NCBI GenBank assembly: GCA_030765605.1
Contig: JAVCCG010000107.1
Coordinates: forward strand, 1 to 64,000
Direction of reading: 5' to 3'
DNA from: Candidatus Alcyoniella australis
Lineage (GTDB): Bacteria > Lernaellota > Lernaellaia > JAVCCG01 > Alcyoniellaceae
Length of the DNA: 64,000 bases
Made by a program: the position numbers and the translations under genes. Below are positions 18,950-26,997 of the stretch, piece by piece (position 1 is the stretch's first letter; each line of letters begins with the position of its first letter). A model generated the notes under the pieces. It did no database searches and had not been told where the DNA came from. It worked only from the letters and a program-made list of their open reading frames with translations.

Positions 18950-19137
18950 CGTCCTCCCCCTGTGTTGCGCAATAGCACACGCAAAGTACGGGCCAAGAAT
19001 CGGGCTGCTCTCTTAATCTTCTTGTTATTGATGGTTAATCCGCCTTGGTTGCCCGCTACGTCAACAATTAATATCCGCCCGGGCAACTCAATTTTTCGTT
19101 ACCAGTCACGAATCTCTAATAGTGGCTATGCGCCTGG

Positions 19138-19166
19138 TTGTCATGGATCACGGAATATTGTATTAA
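19138..19166 (+). promoter_or_regulatory. Candidate sigma-70-type promoter for the thiolase/DUF35 pair
   Basis: TTGTCA (19138-19143; 5 of 6 to consensus), exactly 17 bp, then TATTAA (19161-19166; 4 of 6). The predicted start site is near 19173, giving a leader of about 78 nt before the ATG at 19251. Confidence 0.5.
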
Positions 19167-19182
19167 GGACTTCGCATTTGCC

Positions 19183-19197
19183 GATCGAAATTCGATC
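19183..19197. promoter_or_regulatory. 15-bp palindrome, possible operator
   Basis: GATCGAAATTCGATC has perfect 7-bp arms around a central A. It lies about 10 nt downstream of the predicted transcription start for the thiolase gene, where a repressor would block transcription. No regulator gene is adjacent. Confidence 0.4.
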
Positions 19198-19250
19198 ACA
19201 AAAAATAAAAGCATATCTAAGGACACCACTTCCATGAAGAGGATACGCCT

Positions 19251-20669
19251 ATGATCAAGTTCAGCGAAATGCAGCTAAAAACGCCGCGCTTCATACGTGA
19301 CGTGTACCTTGTCACCGGGGGGATGAGCGAATTCCGCCGGGCCTTCCCCGAACGCAGGACCGAGGAGCTGTGCATCGAGTCTCTGCAGGAGGCGGCGGGC
19401 TACATCGGCATGACCGCGCAGGAGTTGAAGAAGTACATCCACACCTGCTACTACGGCCACTTTGCCGACCACTTCGGCGATCAGCTGCTGGGCGAAGCGG
19501 TAATCCACGACCGCCTCGGGCTGGATCCTTTGGGCAACATCGGCGTCAAAACCGGCGGCGCCACGGGCGGCTCAACAATCTGGGAGGCTGCCAAAACCAT
19601 TGCCAGCGGTTATTCGGATTGCACCCTGGCTATGGGCTGGGAGCGGATGGACGAGGTGCCCACGGACGAGGGCAACCATCTGATCTCCTGCGCCGCTGAT
19701 AAAGACTGGGAAACTCCCCTGGGCCACATCTACACCGGCTACTACGCGGTGATGGCACAGAAGTACTGGAAGGTCTTCGGCAAAGAGCAGGACTCGTTCC
19801 GCCGCACCATGGCCGAAATCTCAGTCAAGAACCACGGCTACGCCTGTCACAATCCCTTTGCCCACTCGCCGATGAAAATCACTGTCGACGATGTGATCAA
19901 CTCCCAGATCGTTGCCTATCCGTTGCGCGCGCTGGACTGCTGCCTAATGAGCGTGGGCGCGGCCTGCGTGATCCTCTGCGACAAGGAGACGGCCTACAAG
20001 CTCACCGACGATCCGCTGCTGCTGTACTGCGCCGCTGGATCGCACACTCTGCGCCCGGCCGATCGCCGCAACATGGAGATCCCGTTGCTGCCCAACGAGA
20101 GCCCGGACCAGTATGCGAACCTCGAAACGGAGTTCCCGGGCAGCGAACGCTATCCAGGCTTCACCGGCTTCCTCGCCGCACGGATGGCCGCCTATTACGG
20201 CTATCGCATGGCGGGCATCAAAGATCCCACCGAGGATCTTGACTTGGTCGAGCTACACGACGCATTCACGATCAGCGACATCCAGACCTATGAAGATGTG
20301 GGCATCCGGCCCTACGGCCGAGGCCGCGAGTACGTGGAGAGCGGCGATTGCTACCACACCAACCCGCAGACCGGCGGACCGGGCAAGCTGCCGGCCAACA
20401 TCTCCGGCGGGCTGATCGGCTGCATGCACGCCGTGGGGGCCACCGGCATCATGCAGGTGATCGAAAGCATGCACCACGTACACCATCGTTGGGCCGAGAT
20501 CCACGGCGACACCAAGCGTTGGGAACGTTACGGCAAGCAAAAACCCGCCGACTGGCAGGATCTGCAGGTCAAGGACGCCAAGCGCGCCCTGGCCATCAGC
20601 CACGCGGGAGTCGGCAGCCACGTCACCGCCACGATCCTCGTCAAGCCCGATGCGCGGCTGGACAAATAG
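19251..20669 (+). CDS. Thiolase-family protein (SCP-x/BbsB-like) lacking the usual nucleophile Cys
   Basis: A 472-residue thiolase-fold protein. Recognisable parts are the ELHDAFTISD motif (His336), the C-terminal GG...H-A-V-G-A-T-G motif (His393) and a closing GVGSHVTATIL strand. At the position of the nucleophilic Cys of classical thiolases the sequence reads G-G-A-T-G-G-S (about residues 102-108), with no Cys. It is followed by a DUF35 partner, the pairing seen in archaeal acetoacetyl-CoA thiolase/HMG-CoA synthase complexes and in benzoylsuccinyl-CoA thiolase. AAGAGGA lies 7 nt upstream. It could be a carbon-chain-shortening thiolase using another residue, or a scaffold subunit; the substrate is unknown. 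Confidence 0.78.
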   Translation: MIKFSEMQLKTPRFIRDVYLVTGGMSEFRRAFPERRTEELCIESLQEAAGYIGMTAQELKKYIHTCYYGHFADHFGDQLLGEAVIHDRLGLDPLGNIGVKTGGATGGSTIWEAAKTIASGYSDCTLAMGWERMDEVPTDEGNHLISCAADKDWETPLGHIYTGYYAVMAQKYWKVFGKEQDSFRRTMAEISVKNHGYACHNPFAHSPMKITVDDVINSQIVAYPLRALDCCLMSVGAACVILCDKETAYKLTDDPLLLYCAAGSHTLRPADRRNMEIPLLPNESPDQYANLETEFPGSERYPGFTGFLAARMAAYYGYRMAGIKDPTEDLDLVELHDAFTISDIQTYEDVGIRPYGRGREYVESGDCYHTNPQTGGPGKLPANISGGLIGCMHAVGATGIMQVIESMHHVHHRWAEIHGDTKRWERYGKQKPADWQDLQVKDAKRALAISHAGVGSHVTATILVKPDARLDK

Positions 20670-20680
20670 GGAGGTCAATG

Positions 20681-21274
20681 ATGGGTAAAAGAGGCACAGT
20701 GTCGGTCAAGAACGACCGCTATTACTTCGACGGCGACTTCCACGTCATCTATCCCAACACGCCGATCTGCAACCAGGACGGCGATCTGTGCGGCGTGACC
20801 AACCCGCGCGACATGACCTACGTCCACTCCTACGGCGGCGAAGCACCGTTCTTCGCGGGCATCGCAAAGGGCAAGCTGCTGGCCACGCGTTGCGACAACC
20901 CGGACTGCGAGTCGGGCTACAAATCGATCAACATCCCGTTCCGCACACACTGCCCGGATTGCCTGGACAAGGCCACGGTGATCGACCTGACCCAGGTCGC
21001 CAACGACACGGCCAAGGTCCATACCTTTATGCTCTGCGAGCGCTCCGGCGCGTTCAACACGCTGCCAAAGCCGATCAAGTTCATCAACGTCGAGTTCCAG
21101 GGAGCGGCGACGATCCTGATGAGTTACTTGCCGGTGGGCGAACCGCAGATCGGTATGCGCGTGGTGCCGATCTTCCGCACGGTGGAGCCGACCTACACCA
21201 TCACCGACTTGGCGTTCGTACCAGAGGGGACCGCGGCCGCGGACCTGCCCGAGGGCTTCACGTTCTCCAAGTAG
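20681..21274 (+). CDS. DUF35 zinc-ribbon/OB-fold protein, thiolase partner
   Basis: A 197-residue protein with a rubredoxin-like zinc ribbon (C-D-N-P-D-C and C-P-D-C, about residues 68-95) followed by an OB-fold, the DUF35 architecture of acyl-CoA-channelling partners of thiolases. I chose the second of two adjacent ATGs because GGGAGG then sits 6 nt upstream. It begins 11 nt after the thiolase gene and is followed by a strong terminator, so the two genes form a complete bicistronic unit. Confidence 0.8.
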   Translation: MGKRGTVSVKNDRYYFDGDFHVIYPNTPICNQDGDLCGVTNPRDMTYVHSYGGEAPFFAGIAKGKLLATRCDNPDCESGYKSINIPFRTHCPDCLDKATVIDLTQVANDTAKVHTFMLCERSGAFNTLPKPIKFINVEFQGAATILMSYLPVGEPQIGMRVVPIFRTVEPTYTITDLAFVPEGTAAADLPEGFTFSK

Positions 21275-21296
21275 TCTTGCTATTGAACGGCTGCAC

Positions 21297-21328
21297 ACGG
21301 GGCGTCCCTTCCGGGCGCCCCGTTTTTT
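21297..21328 (+). terminator. Rho-independent terminator after the DUF35 gene
   Basis: A GC-rich stem (GGGGCGTCC at 21299-21307 pairing with GGGCGCCCC at 21313-21321, one U-G wobble, 5-nt loop) followed by six T (21323-21328). It is 23 nt after the DUF35 stop. The T-run overlaps the end of the convergent SGNH-like gene. Confidence 0.85.
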
Positions 21329-23046
21329 CATTGCTGCGCCGACTGTCCGACCAAACCGTTCTCGACCAGATACTGCGCCAGCAACCGGGCCATCACCGCG
21401 CTGCCGTACTCGTTGTAGTGGCAGTAGGTCTGGAACAACTCTTCCCAGTGATGGTCGGCCAGCAGCAGCGGCTCAATTAGCAAAAACGGGGCCGAGTGTT
21501 TGCGCGCCACCTCTTCCATGGTCAGGTCGAAGGCCTGCGTGTGCTGCGTGGTGGCCTCGGCCACAAATACGATACGGCCACCGCGATTTTCGATTTCGTC
21601 GGCCAGCTCGTCGAGGTTGCGAAAGTACTCTTCAGGCGAATTGACCAACTGCTCGCGAAATTTCAGCCGGGCCAGAATCGCCAGCCGCACGGCGATGTTA
21701 TACAGCGACGAACGCGCTAACAGCCGCTGCATTGAGGCGATCATGCGTACCTGCTGCGGATCGGACGCTCCGCCGTAGGTCTCGAACCACTGACGCTGGG
21801 TCATCACTCCGCGGCGGGACTGCTCGTAGTCGTTGTTCCCGGTGTAGACGATCACCAACTCCGGTTCCAGGTCGCGGCCCACGTCGCGGAACATCACCAT
21901 CAGTTGGTAGCTGGTCCAGCCGCTAACCCCGCTGTTGATCACCTGTGCGTTGACCCCGGATTCGATCAACCGCTGCTCAAGCTGCCGGGTCCAGCGCGCT
22001 TTGGGTGCAACGTCGTGCCCCTCGGTGCTGCTTCCGCCCAGACAGAGGATCACCATGCGCTCGTCCCCTGCCCTGCTTTCGATCTCGATCTTCTCCGCGC
22101 GTTCCTGCAAATCCCACAGATAGATCCGCTGGTTGATGTCCAGCGGCAGCCAACCCAGGCGCTGGTCCTCGAGCATGTCGGCGGTCAGACCCCGCGGCTT
22201 TGCAATGGCCTGTAGCGGACTGGCGCGGACAACGGCCTCGGCCGTCAACAGGCCGCCGAACGCCAGTGTGAACAACAGTAGGTTGGCGAACCTGATCCTC
22301 GGTAAAATCAGCAGCGCCTGCATTGCCAGCAGAACGCCGAGCAGCAGCCCGAGGTAGAGCAAAATGTTCGCATGCAAAATAATCACCGCCGGAACGCTGA
22401 GCACCAGCGGTAAAAAGACCAGTGCGTTTAACAGGCCGGCGCGCCCCCTGCCTCGCGTGCCCAGCAGCAGGCTCAGAAATGCGAACGAAAAGATCCAGGC
22501 GATCAGCGGCCATGTCAGCACCCGATCGACCGCCACCAACGTCGAACACAGTCCCGCGAGCACGATCACGGCGGCCACGGTCAACGGTCGCGTTCCTGGC
22601 TTTGTCGCATCCTGCACAGGCCGCGCTACGTTGCTCAACAGCTCCTGCCCTACTCGTAGCGGTACTACGTAAAGCAGCAGCCCGGCCCAGACCAGCTCCA
22701 TCGGCACGTCGAAATACACGGCCAGCGCGCCGACCGCCAGGAACACGATGTAGGTCAATAGACGCAGAGCAGCCAGGGCCTGCCGTCGCAACACAGTGCA
22801 CAGCGCCGCGTCCGCGAACAACGCACCGCCGCAGAGCAGCAGCACGGGGAACAGGCGTTGGATGACGAACTCGTTTACTCCGGGAGTGGCGCGCAGCAGC
22901 AGCGGATCCGCGGGCCAATAGACAAGGGTTGCCAATGCCGCGAGATAGCCGCCCGCCAGGGCAAAAGGCATCAACAGTGCGCCGAGCATTCCGCGCGCCA
23001 GACGCGCGAGCTGCGTACCTCCGGAGCCCGCCGTCGTCAGTTCCAT
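21328..23046 (-). CDS. Polytopic membrane protein with C-terminal SGNH-hydrolase-like domain
   Basis: A 572-residue protein with about nine or ten hydrophobic helices in residues 15-275 and an extracytoplasmic SGNH-like domain from about 315. Block I is CLGGSSTEG (nucleophile Ser), block II is INSGVSGWTS, block III is YTGNNDY, and the late His is in CHYNEYG, where the Asp usually found three residues before it is missing. Such fusions often modify surface polysaccharides or anchor lipids. It is two bases after the small TPR-like gene, so both are probably cotranscribed. Confidence 0.7.
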   Translation of the reverse strand: MELTTAGSGGTQLARLARGMLGALLMPFALAGGYLAALATLVYWPADPLLLRATPGVNEFVIQRLFPVLLLCGGALFADAALCTVLRRQALAALRLLTYIVFLAVGALAVYFDVPMELVWAGLLLYVVPLRVGQELLSNVARPVQDATKPGTRPLTVAAVIVLAGLCSTLVAVDRVLTWPLIAWIFSFAFLSLLLGTRGRGRAGLLNALVFLPLVLSVPAVIILHANILLYLGLLLGVLLAMQALLILPRIRFANLLLFTLAFGGLLTAEAVVRASPLQAIAKPRGLTADMLEDQRLGWLPLDINQRIYLWDLQERAEKIEIESRAGDERMVILCLGGSSTEGHDVAPKARWTRQLEQRLIESGVNAQVINSGVSGWTSYQLMVMFRDVGRDLEPELVIVYTGNNDYEQSRRGVMTQRQWFETYGGASDPQQVRMIASMQRLLARSSLYNIAVRLAILARLKFREQLVNSPEEYFRNLDELADEIENRGGRIVFVAEATTQHTQAFDLTMEEVARKHSAPFLLIEPLLLADHHWEELFQTYCHYNEYGSAVMARLLAQYLVENGLVGQSAQQ

Positions 23047-23047
23047 T

Positions 23048-23530
23048 TCAGCGCCCGTCTCGTTCGAGGGCAGCCTGGAATAACGCCCTGGCCCGGGCCG
23101 CGGCCGGACGTCCGGCCTGCTCGTCGACGATCTGCTGCATCAGCTCCAGCGCCAGATCCATGCGCCCCTGCTGCAACGCGCACTGCTGCCTGACCAGCAG
23201 GTAGTCTGCGCGCAGACGGGGCGTCTGTTCCCGCTGGGCCACAGTGGCGTCGAGCAGCTCCAGCGCCTCGTCGCAGCGTTGCAGCTCGGCCAGGGCCCGG
23301 GCCTTCACCGCATCGGCCTCACGCGGGTCTTGTAGTCCAAGGGGGTTGTGTTGCACATGACGCGCGACGCTTAGCGCATCTTGGGCTTCGCCGACTTGCA
23401 GCAGCTCGCGCGCCATCGCCAGCAGCTCGCCCGGCGGTCTGTCGGTCGGAGAGACCAGGAACGCGGCGGCCAATCCCAGCAGCGCCCCGCAAACAAAGCA
23501 CGCGACTGCCGCCCGGACCGGATTATTCAT
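23048..23530 (-). CDS. Small membrane-anchored TPR-like protein
   Basis: A 160-residue protein with one N-terminal hydrophobic helix (about residues 7-26) and helical repeats resembling tetratricopeptide units (about 35-155, with patterns such as A-L-A-E-L-Q-R-C-D-E-A-L-E-L-L). No enzyme signature. It lies between the mutase genes and the SGNH-like gene, 12 nt below the mutase small subunit. A role in assembly or interaction is the most that can be said. Confidence 0.6.
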   Translation of the reverse strand: MNNPVRAAVACFVCGALLGLAAAFLVSPTDRPPGELLAMARELLQVGEAQDALSVARHVQHNPLGLQDPREADAVKARALAELQRCDEALELLDATVAQREQTPRLRADYLLVRQQCALQQGRMDLALELMQQIVDEQAGRPAAARARALFQAALERDGR

Positions 23531-23542
23531 CGATTGAGGGCG

Positions 23543-23950
23543 TTAACTATCGGAACGTTGAGGGGCGTTCTCCCTGATGAACTTGGCGATGCTCTCGATC
23601 TTGGTGCCGGGCGTGAAAATTTCGCGGACGCCCAGCTGCTTGAGCTGTTCGATATCTTCGTTAGGGATGATCCCTCCGCCGAAGAGCATCACGTCGTCGA
23701 GCTTGTCGTGCTTCATCAGCTCGAGCACCCGCGGGAAGAGCGTCATGTGGGCTCCGGATAGTATTGAGAGCCCGATCACGTCTACGTCCTCCTGAATCGC
23801 GGCGCCAACGATCATCTCGGGAGTCTGATGCAGCCCGGTGTAAATCACCTCAAACCCCTCATCGCGCAGTGCGCGGGCCACAACCTTGGCCCCGCGGTCG
23901 TGGCCGTCGAGCCCGGGCTTGGCGATCAGGATGCGGATCTTGCGTTCCAT
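23543..23950 (-). CDS. B12-binding small subunit of an acyl-CoA mutase
   Basis: A 135-residue cobalamin-binding domain with the D-x-H-x-x-G signature (Asp15, His17, Gly20 in [10 protein letters not shown]), followed by the S-I-L-S-G and F-G-G-G-I-I-P motifs that contact the nucleotide tail. It is the separate small subunit of the isobutyryl/methylmalonyl-CoA mutase family. The ATG at 23950 was chosen because AAGGAG is 6 nt upstream; the longer ORF lacks this. The large subunit ends 10 nt before it. Confidence 0.92.
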   Translation of the reverse strand: MERKIRILIAKPGLDGHDRGAKVVARALRDEGFEVIYTGLHQTPEMIVGAAIQEDVDVIGLSILSGAHMTLFPRVLELMKHDKLDDVMLFGGGIIPNEDIEQLKQLGVREIFTPGTKIESIAKFIRENAPQRSDS

Positions 23951-23960
23951 GACTGGCTCC

Positions 23961-25649
23961 TTAGAGATAGGCCGGGTCAACGTATTCGCCGTAGACCGGT
24001 TTTAACGCTCCGATGATCTCGCCCTCGCTGGCGTAGGCCCTGACGCAGTCCAAGATGTGGGGCACGATATTCTCGTCGTTGCGCGCCGCGCGGGTCAGCT
24101 CCTCGAGGGCCTTGTCGCAAACCGCGGCGTCGCGCTCGTTGCGCACCTTTTGCAATGCCGCCACCTGTTCGCGCTCAACCTGCGGATCGATCTTCAGCGT
24201 CTGGATCGGCGCTTCCTGGTCATGCACGTACTTGTTGACGCCGACCATGGTTTTAATCCCGGCGTCGAGCTGCCGCTGGTAGTGGATCGCCGCGTCCGCG
24301 ATCTCGCGCTGGGGATAGCCCGACTCGATCGCGGCGATGATTCCGCCCATCTCGTCGATGCGCTCGATGTAGGCCATGGCCTCGCTCTCGAGCTTGTCGG
24401 TCAACGCCTCCACCGCGTAGCTGCCGGCCAGCGGATCGATGATGTTGGCCGCGCCGGACTCCTCGGCGATGATCTGCTGGGTGCGCAACGCCACGGTGAC
24501 CGCCTCCTCGGTGGGCAGGGCGTAGGTCTCGTCCAGGCTGTTGGTATGCAGGCTCTGGGTCCCGCCCATTACAGCTGCCAGCGCCTGGATCGTGGTGCGC
24601 ACGATGTTATTCAGCGGCTGCTGTGCGGCCAGCGAGCAGCCCGCGGTTTGGGTGTGGAAACGCAACATCCACGAACGCGGGTCACGCGCGCCGAACCGTT
24701 CGCGCATCACCCGCGACCAGATGCGTCGCGCCGCGCGGTATTTGGCGATCTCCTCGAACAGGTCGTTGTGAGCGTTGAAAAAGAAACTCAACCGCGGGGC
24801 GAAGCTGTCGACGTCGAGTCCGGCGTCCACGCAGGCCTGCACGTAGCCGATGCCGTCGGCCAGGGTGAAGGCCAACTCCTGCACCGCAGTGCTGCCCGCC
24901 TCGCGGATGTGGTAGCCCGAGATGCTGATCGTGTTCCAGCGCGGAACGTGCTCGGAGCAGAAGGCAATGATGTCGGTGATGATCTTGATGCTCGGCCGGG
25001 GCGGAAAGATCCAGGTCTTTTGCGCGATGTACTCCTTGAACATGTCGTTCTGGATCGTGCCGCCGATCTTGTCCCAGCTCACGCCCTGCTTTTGGGCCAC
25101 GGCCATGTACATGCACAGCAGGATCGCTGCCGGCGGGTTGATCGTCATGCTGGTCGTAACTTTATCCAGCGGGATGCCGTTGAACAGCACCTCCATGTCG
25201 CGTAGCGTGTCGATCGCCACGCCGCAACGCCCGACCTCGCCGGCGCTCATCGGATCGTCGCTGTCGTGACCGTAGAGCGTGGGGAAGTCGAATGCCACCG
25301 AGAGCCCGGTCTGCCCCTGCCGCAGCAGGAAATGGAAGCGCTCGTTGGTCTCGCGCGCCGAGCCGAACCCGGCGAACTGCCGCATGGTCCACAGTCGGCC
25401 GCGGTACATCGTGGGCTGCACGCCGCGGGTGTAGGGATACTCCCCGGGCCAACCGAGCTTTTCGGCCGGGTCGAAATCGGCCATCTCGTCCGGCCCGTAG
25501 ATCGGATCGACCTCGAGGTCGGAGGTGGTCGTAAAACGAAAATCGCGTTTCTTGGGATTCTCATCTTCGGGCCGATAGACCCGCTGAATCCATTGCTGTT
25601 TCTTTTTCATTGATTCAAAGTCCGCTACTGGATTTCGGCTCAGCGTCAT
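23961..25649 (-). CDS. Acyl-CoA mutase large subunit, isobutyryl-CoA-mutase-like
   Basis: A 562-residue TIM-barrel subunit of an adenosylcobalamin-dependent acyl-CoA mutase; radical chemistry shifts a carbonyl-CoA group. The catalytic His is His247 in SISGYH. Methylmalonyl-CoA mutases carry Tyr in RQYAG and Arg in the V-R-N-T segment; here these are Phe92 (RQFAG) and Gln210 (YIAQK), the pair described for isobutyryl-CoA mutase. The predicted reaction is therefore interconversion of isobutyryl- and n-butyryl-CoA or a close analogue. An ATG at 25610 (MKKKQQW) is an alternative start closer to family length; the ATG at 25649 overlaps the porin stop as ATGA. No G-protein chaperone gene is in the window. 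Confidence 0.9.
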   Translation of the reverse strand: MTLSRNPVADFESMKKKQQWIQRVYRPEDENPKKRDFRFTTTSDLEVDPIYGPDEMADFDPAEKLGWPGEYPYTRGVQPTMYRGRLWTMRQFAGFGSARETNERFHFLLRQGQTGLSVAFDFPTLYGHDSDDPMSAGEVGRCGVAIDTLRDMEVLFNGIPLDKVTTSMTINPPAAILLCMYMAVAQKQGVSWDKIGGTIQNDMFKEYIAQKTWIFPPRPSIKIITDIIAFCSEHVPRWNTISISGYHIREAGSTAVQELAFTLADGIGYVQACVDAGLDVDSFAPRLSFFFNAHNDLFEEIAKYRAARRIWSRVMRERFGARDPRSWMLRFHTQTAGCSLAAQQPLNNIVRTTIQALAAVMGGTQSLHTNSLDETYALPTEEAVTVALRTQQIIAEESGAANIIDPLAGSYAVEALTDKLESEAMAYIERIDEMGGIIAAIESGYPQREIADAAIHYQRQLDAGIKTMVGVNKYVHDQEAPIQTLKIDPQVEREQVAALQKVRNERDAAVCDKALEELTRAARNDENIVPHILDCVRAYASEGEIIGALKPVYGEYVDPAYL

Positions 25650-26959
25650 TTGCCGTGGAACACGTGGTAAACGTCCTCAAAGTTGATGTTGAAGCCGATC
25701 TCCATGTAGTCGTAAGCGTTCTTGTAATAACCGCGGCCGTCGCCCAGCGAGTTGCCCGGCAGGACCTTGGCCACCTCGCGCTCGGCCATGAACAGATGCG
25801 CGTAGGCGAAGTCGAGGCTGAAGCCCCAATAGTTGATTGTGAATCCGCCGCAGGCTCCGTGCTTGTCCGTGTCCGGCCCGCCAAGTCCCGTGGTCTCCTC
25901 GGGCACTGCCCCTTGGTCGAAAAAATAGCCGCAGCGCATGCTGAAGTTTTTGGAGTAGTCGTATTGGGTTCCGGTCCGCAGGCTCCAGGTGTCTTTCCAG
26001 TAGCATGGCATGAAGAAGTCGGCGAGCAGCTCCTCTTTATCCAGGTCGACCGGGTAGCCCTCGACCTTGCTCCACTCGATCCAGACCGCGTCGAACTCCA
26101 GGTCCCACTTGGGAAGCGGGATGAAGCGCACGCCGAAGCGCACCTGTTGCGGGAAGGTTATCTCGACCGAGATGTCGTCCTTGTAGACATCCATGCCGAC
26201 GAACGAGGCGTAGGGCTCGGGCAGTTCGGCCTCGATGAAACCGGAGAGCACCAGATTGTAATCGGGAAGGTAGCTTCCGCCGAACTCGAGCCAGGGCAAA
26301 GGCTGGATCAAAATTCCCGCCATGTAGCCCGGGTTCCAGTCGTCTTTAGCCACGAAGTTGGCGATGACGTTGTAGGCCGGCAGCTTGTCGCCGAGCAGCG
26401 ATACCGAGTAGTGGTCGTTCTTGCCGAATGAAACCAGTTGGCCGCAGGCTCCCAGCCGCAGCCAGCTCAGTGGCTGCCAGCCCGCTGCCAGCGTGTAATA
26501 GATAGCCACGGTCGTCGTCTCAACTGTTCCGCTGACTCCGCCCAGCGATTCCTCGGGATAGCGTGCCGTGACCCCCGGAGGTCCGTAGGCGCCGAAGGCG
26601 AAGGTCCAATGCTTGAGGTGGAAGTCTGTGGATAACGCGCCGAAGGGGATCGGGTCAAGCGGGTTACGGTTAGTTACGAACTCACCGTACGGCTCGCGCT
26701 GGTACCAAATCTTGTACATGTCGAATTTGCTCGAGACATAAAGATTGGTGCCCTTGATTTTGGTCAGGCCGGCCGGATTGTGCCAGATGCAGGTCAGATC
26801 GTCGGCGCGCACGGCCATCGCCGCACCGCGTCCCACCGCCTTGGCCCCGATGTCAGGCTGATAGAAACCGGAAGCCAAGGAGGCTGCGGGCAATGCTAAA
26901 ATTGCCGCCAACGCTCCGAGCAAGATAATACAATGCCACGCGGATCTCCCTCGCCTCAT
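25646..26959 (-). CDS. OMPP1/FadL/TodX-family outer-membrane transporter
   Basis: A 437-residue outer-membrane beta-barrel with a signal peptide (about residues 1-29, ending ASLASG). The FadL-family N-terminal hatch signature follows: [20 protein letters not shown] then W-H-N-P-A-G-L-T. The C-terminus ends in alternating hydrophobic strands typical of barrels. FadL/TodX proteins import long-chain fatty acids, aromatics and other hydrophobic compounds. Its place between the aldehyde oxidoreductase and the mutase suggests uptake of the pathway substrate. Confidence 0.88.
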   Translation of the reverse strand: MRRGRSAWHCIILLGALAAILALPAASLASGFYQPDIGAKAVGRGAAMAVRADDLTCIWHNPAGLTKIKGTNLYVSSKFDMYKIWYQREPYGEFVTNRNPLDPIPFGALSTDFHLKHWTFAFGAYGPPGVTARYPEESLGGVSGTVETTTVAIYYTLAAGWQPLSWLRLGACGQLVSFGKNDHYSVSLLGDKLPAYNVIANFVAKDDWNPGYMAGILIQPLPWLEFGGSYLPDYNLVLSGFIEAELPEPYASFVGMDVYKDDISVEITFPQQVRFGVRFIPLPKWDLEFDAVWIEWSKVEGYPVDLDKEELLADFFMPCYWKDTWSLRTGTQYDYSKNFSMRCGYFFDQGAVPEETTGLGGPDTDKHGACGGFTINYWGFSLDFAYAHLFMAEREVAKVLPGNSLGDGRGYYKNAYDYMEIGFNINFEDVYHVFHGK

Positions 26960-26997
26960 CCCCCAGCTTCCCCCTGTTACTCCGATTTGCTATCTCA

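Larger units (their letters stand above)
18950..19250 (+). other. Divergent intergenic region, AT-rich on its right side
   Basis: About 300 nt between the leftward lipoprotein gene and the rightward thiolase gene. The right two thirds are clearly more AT-rich than the surroundings. It contains the promoter and palindrome listed separately, plus a spaced inverted repeat TTGCCCG (19049-19055) / CGGGCAA (19080-19086). No ORF of note was seen. Confidence 0.6.

Noticed and set aside
19049-19086. Inverted repeat TTGCCCG/CGGGCAA as a terminator
   Set aside because: The loop is 24 nt, no T-run follows, and no gene ends just upstream in that orientation.
24057-25205. 382-codon plus-strand frame opposite the mutase
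   Set aside because: Antisense shadow of a gene with conserved catalytic residues; no independent evidence.
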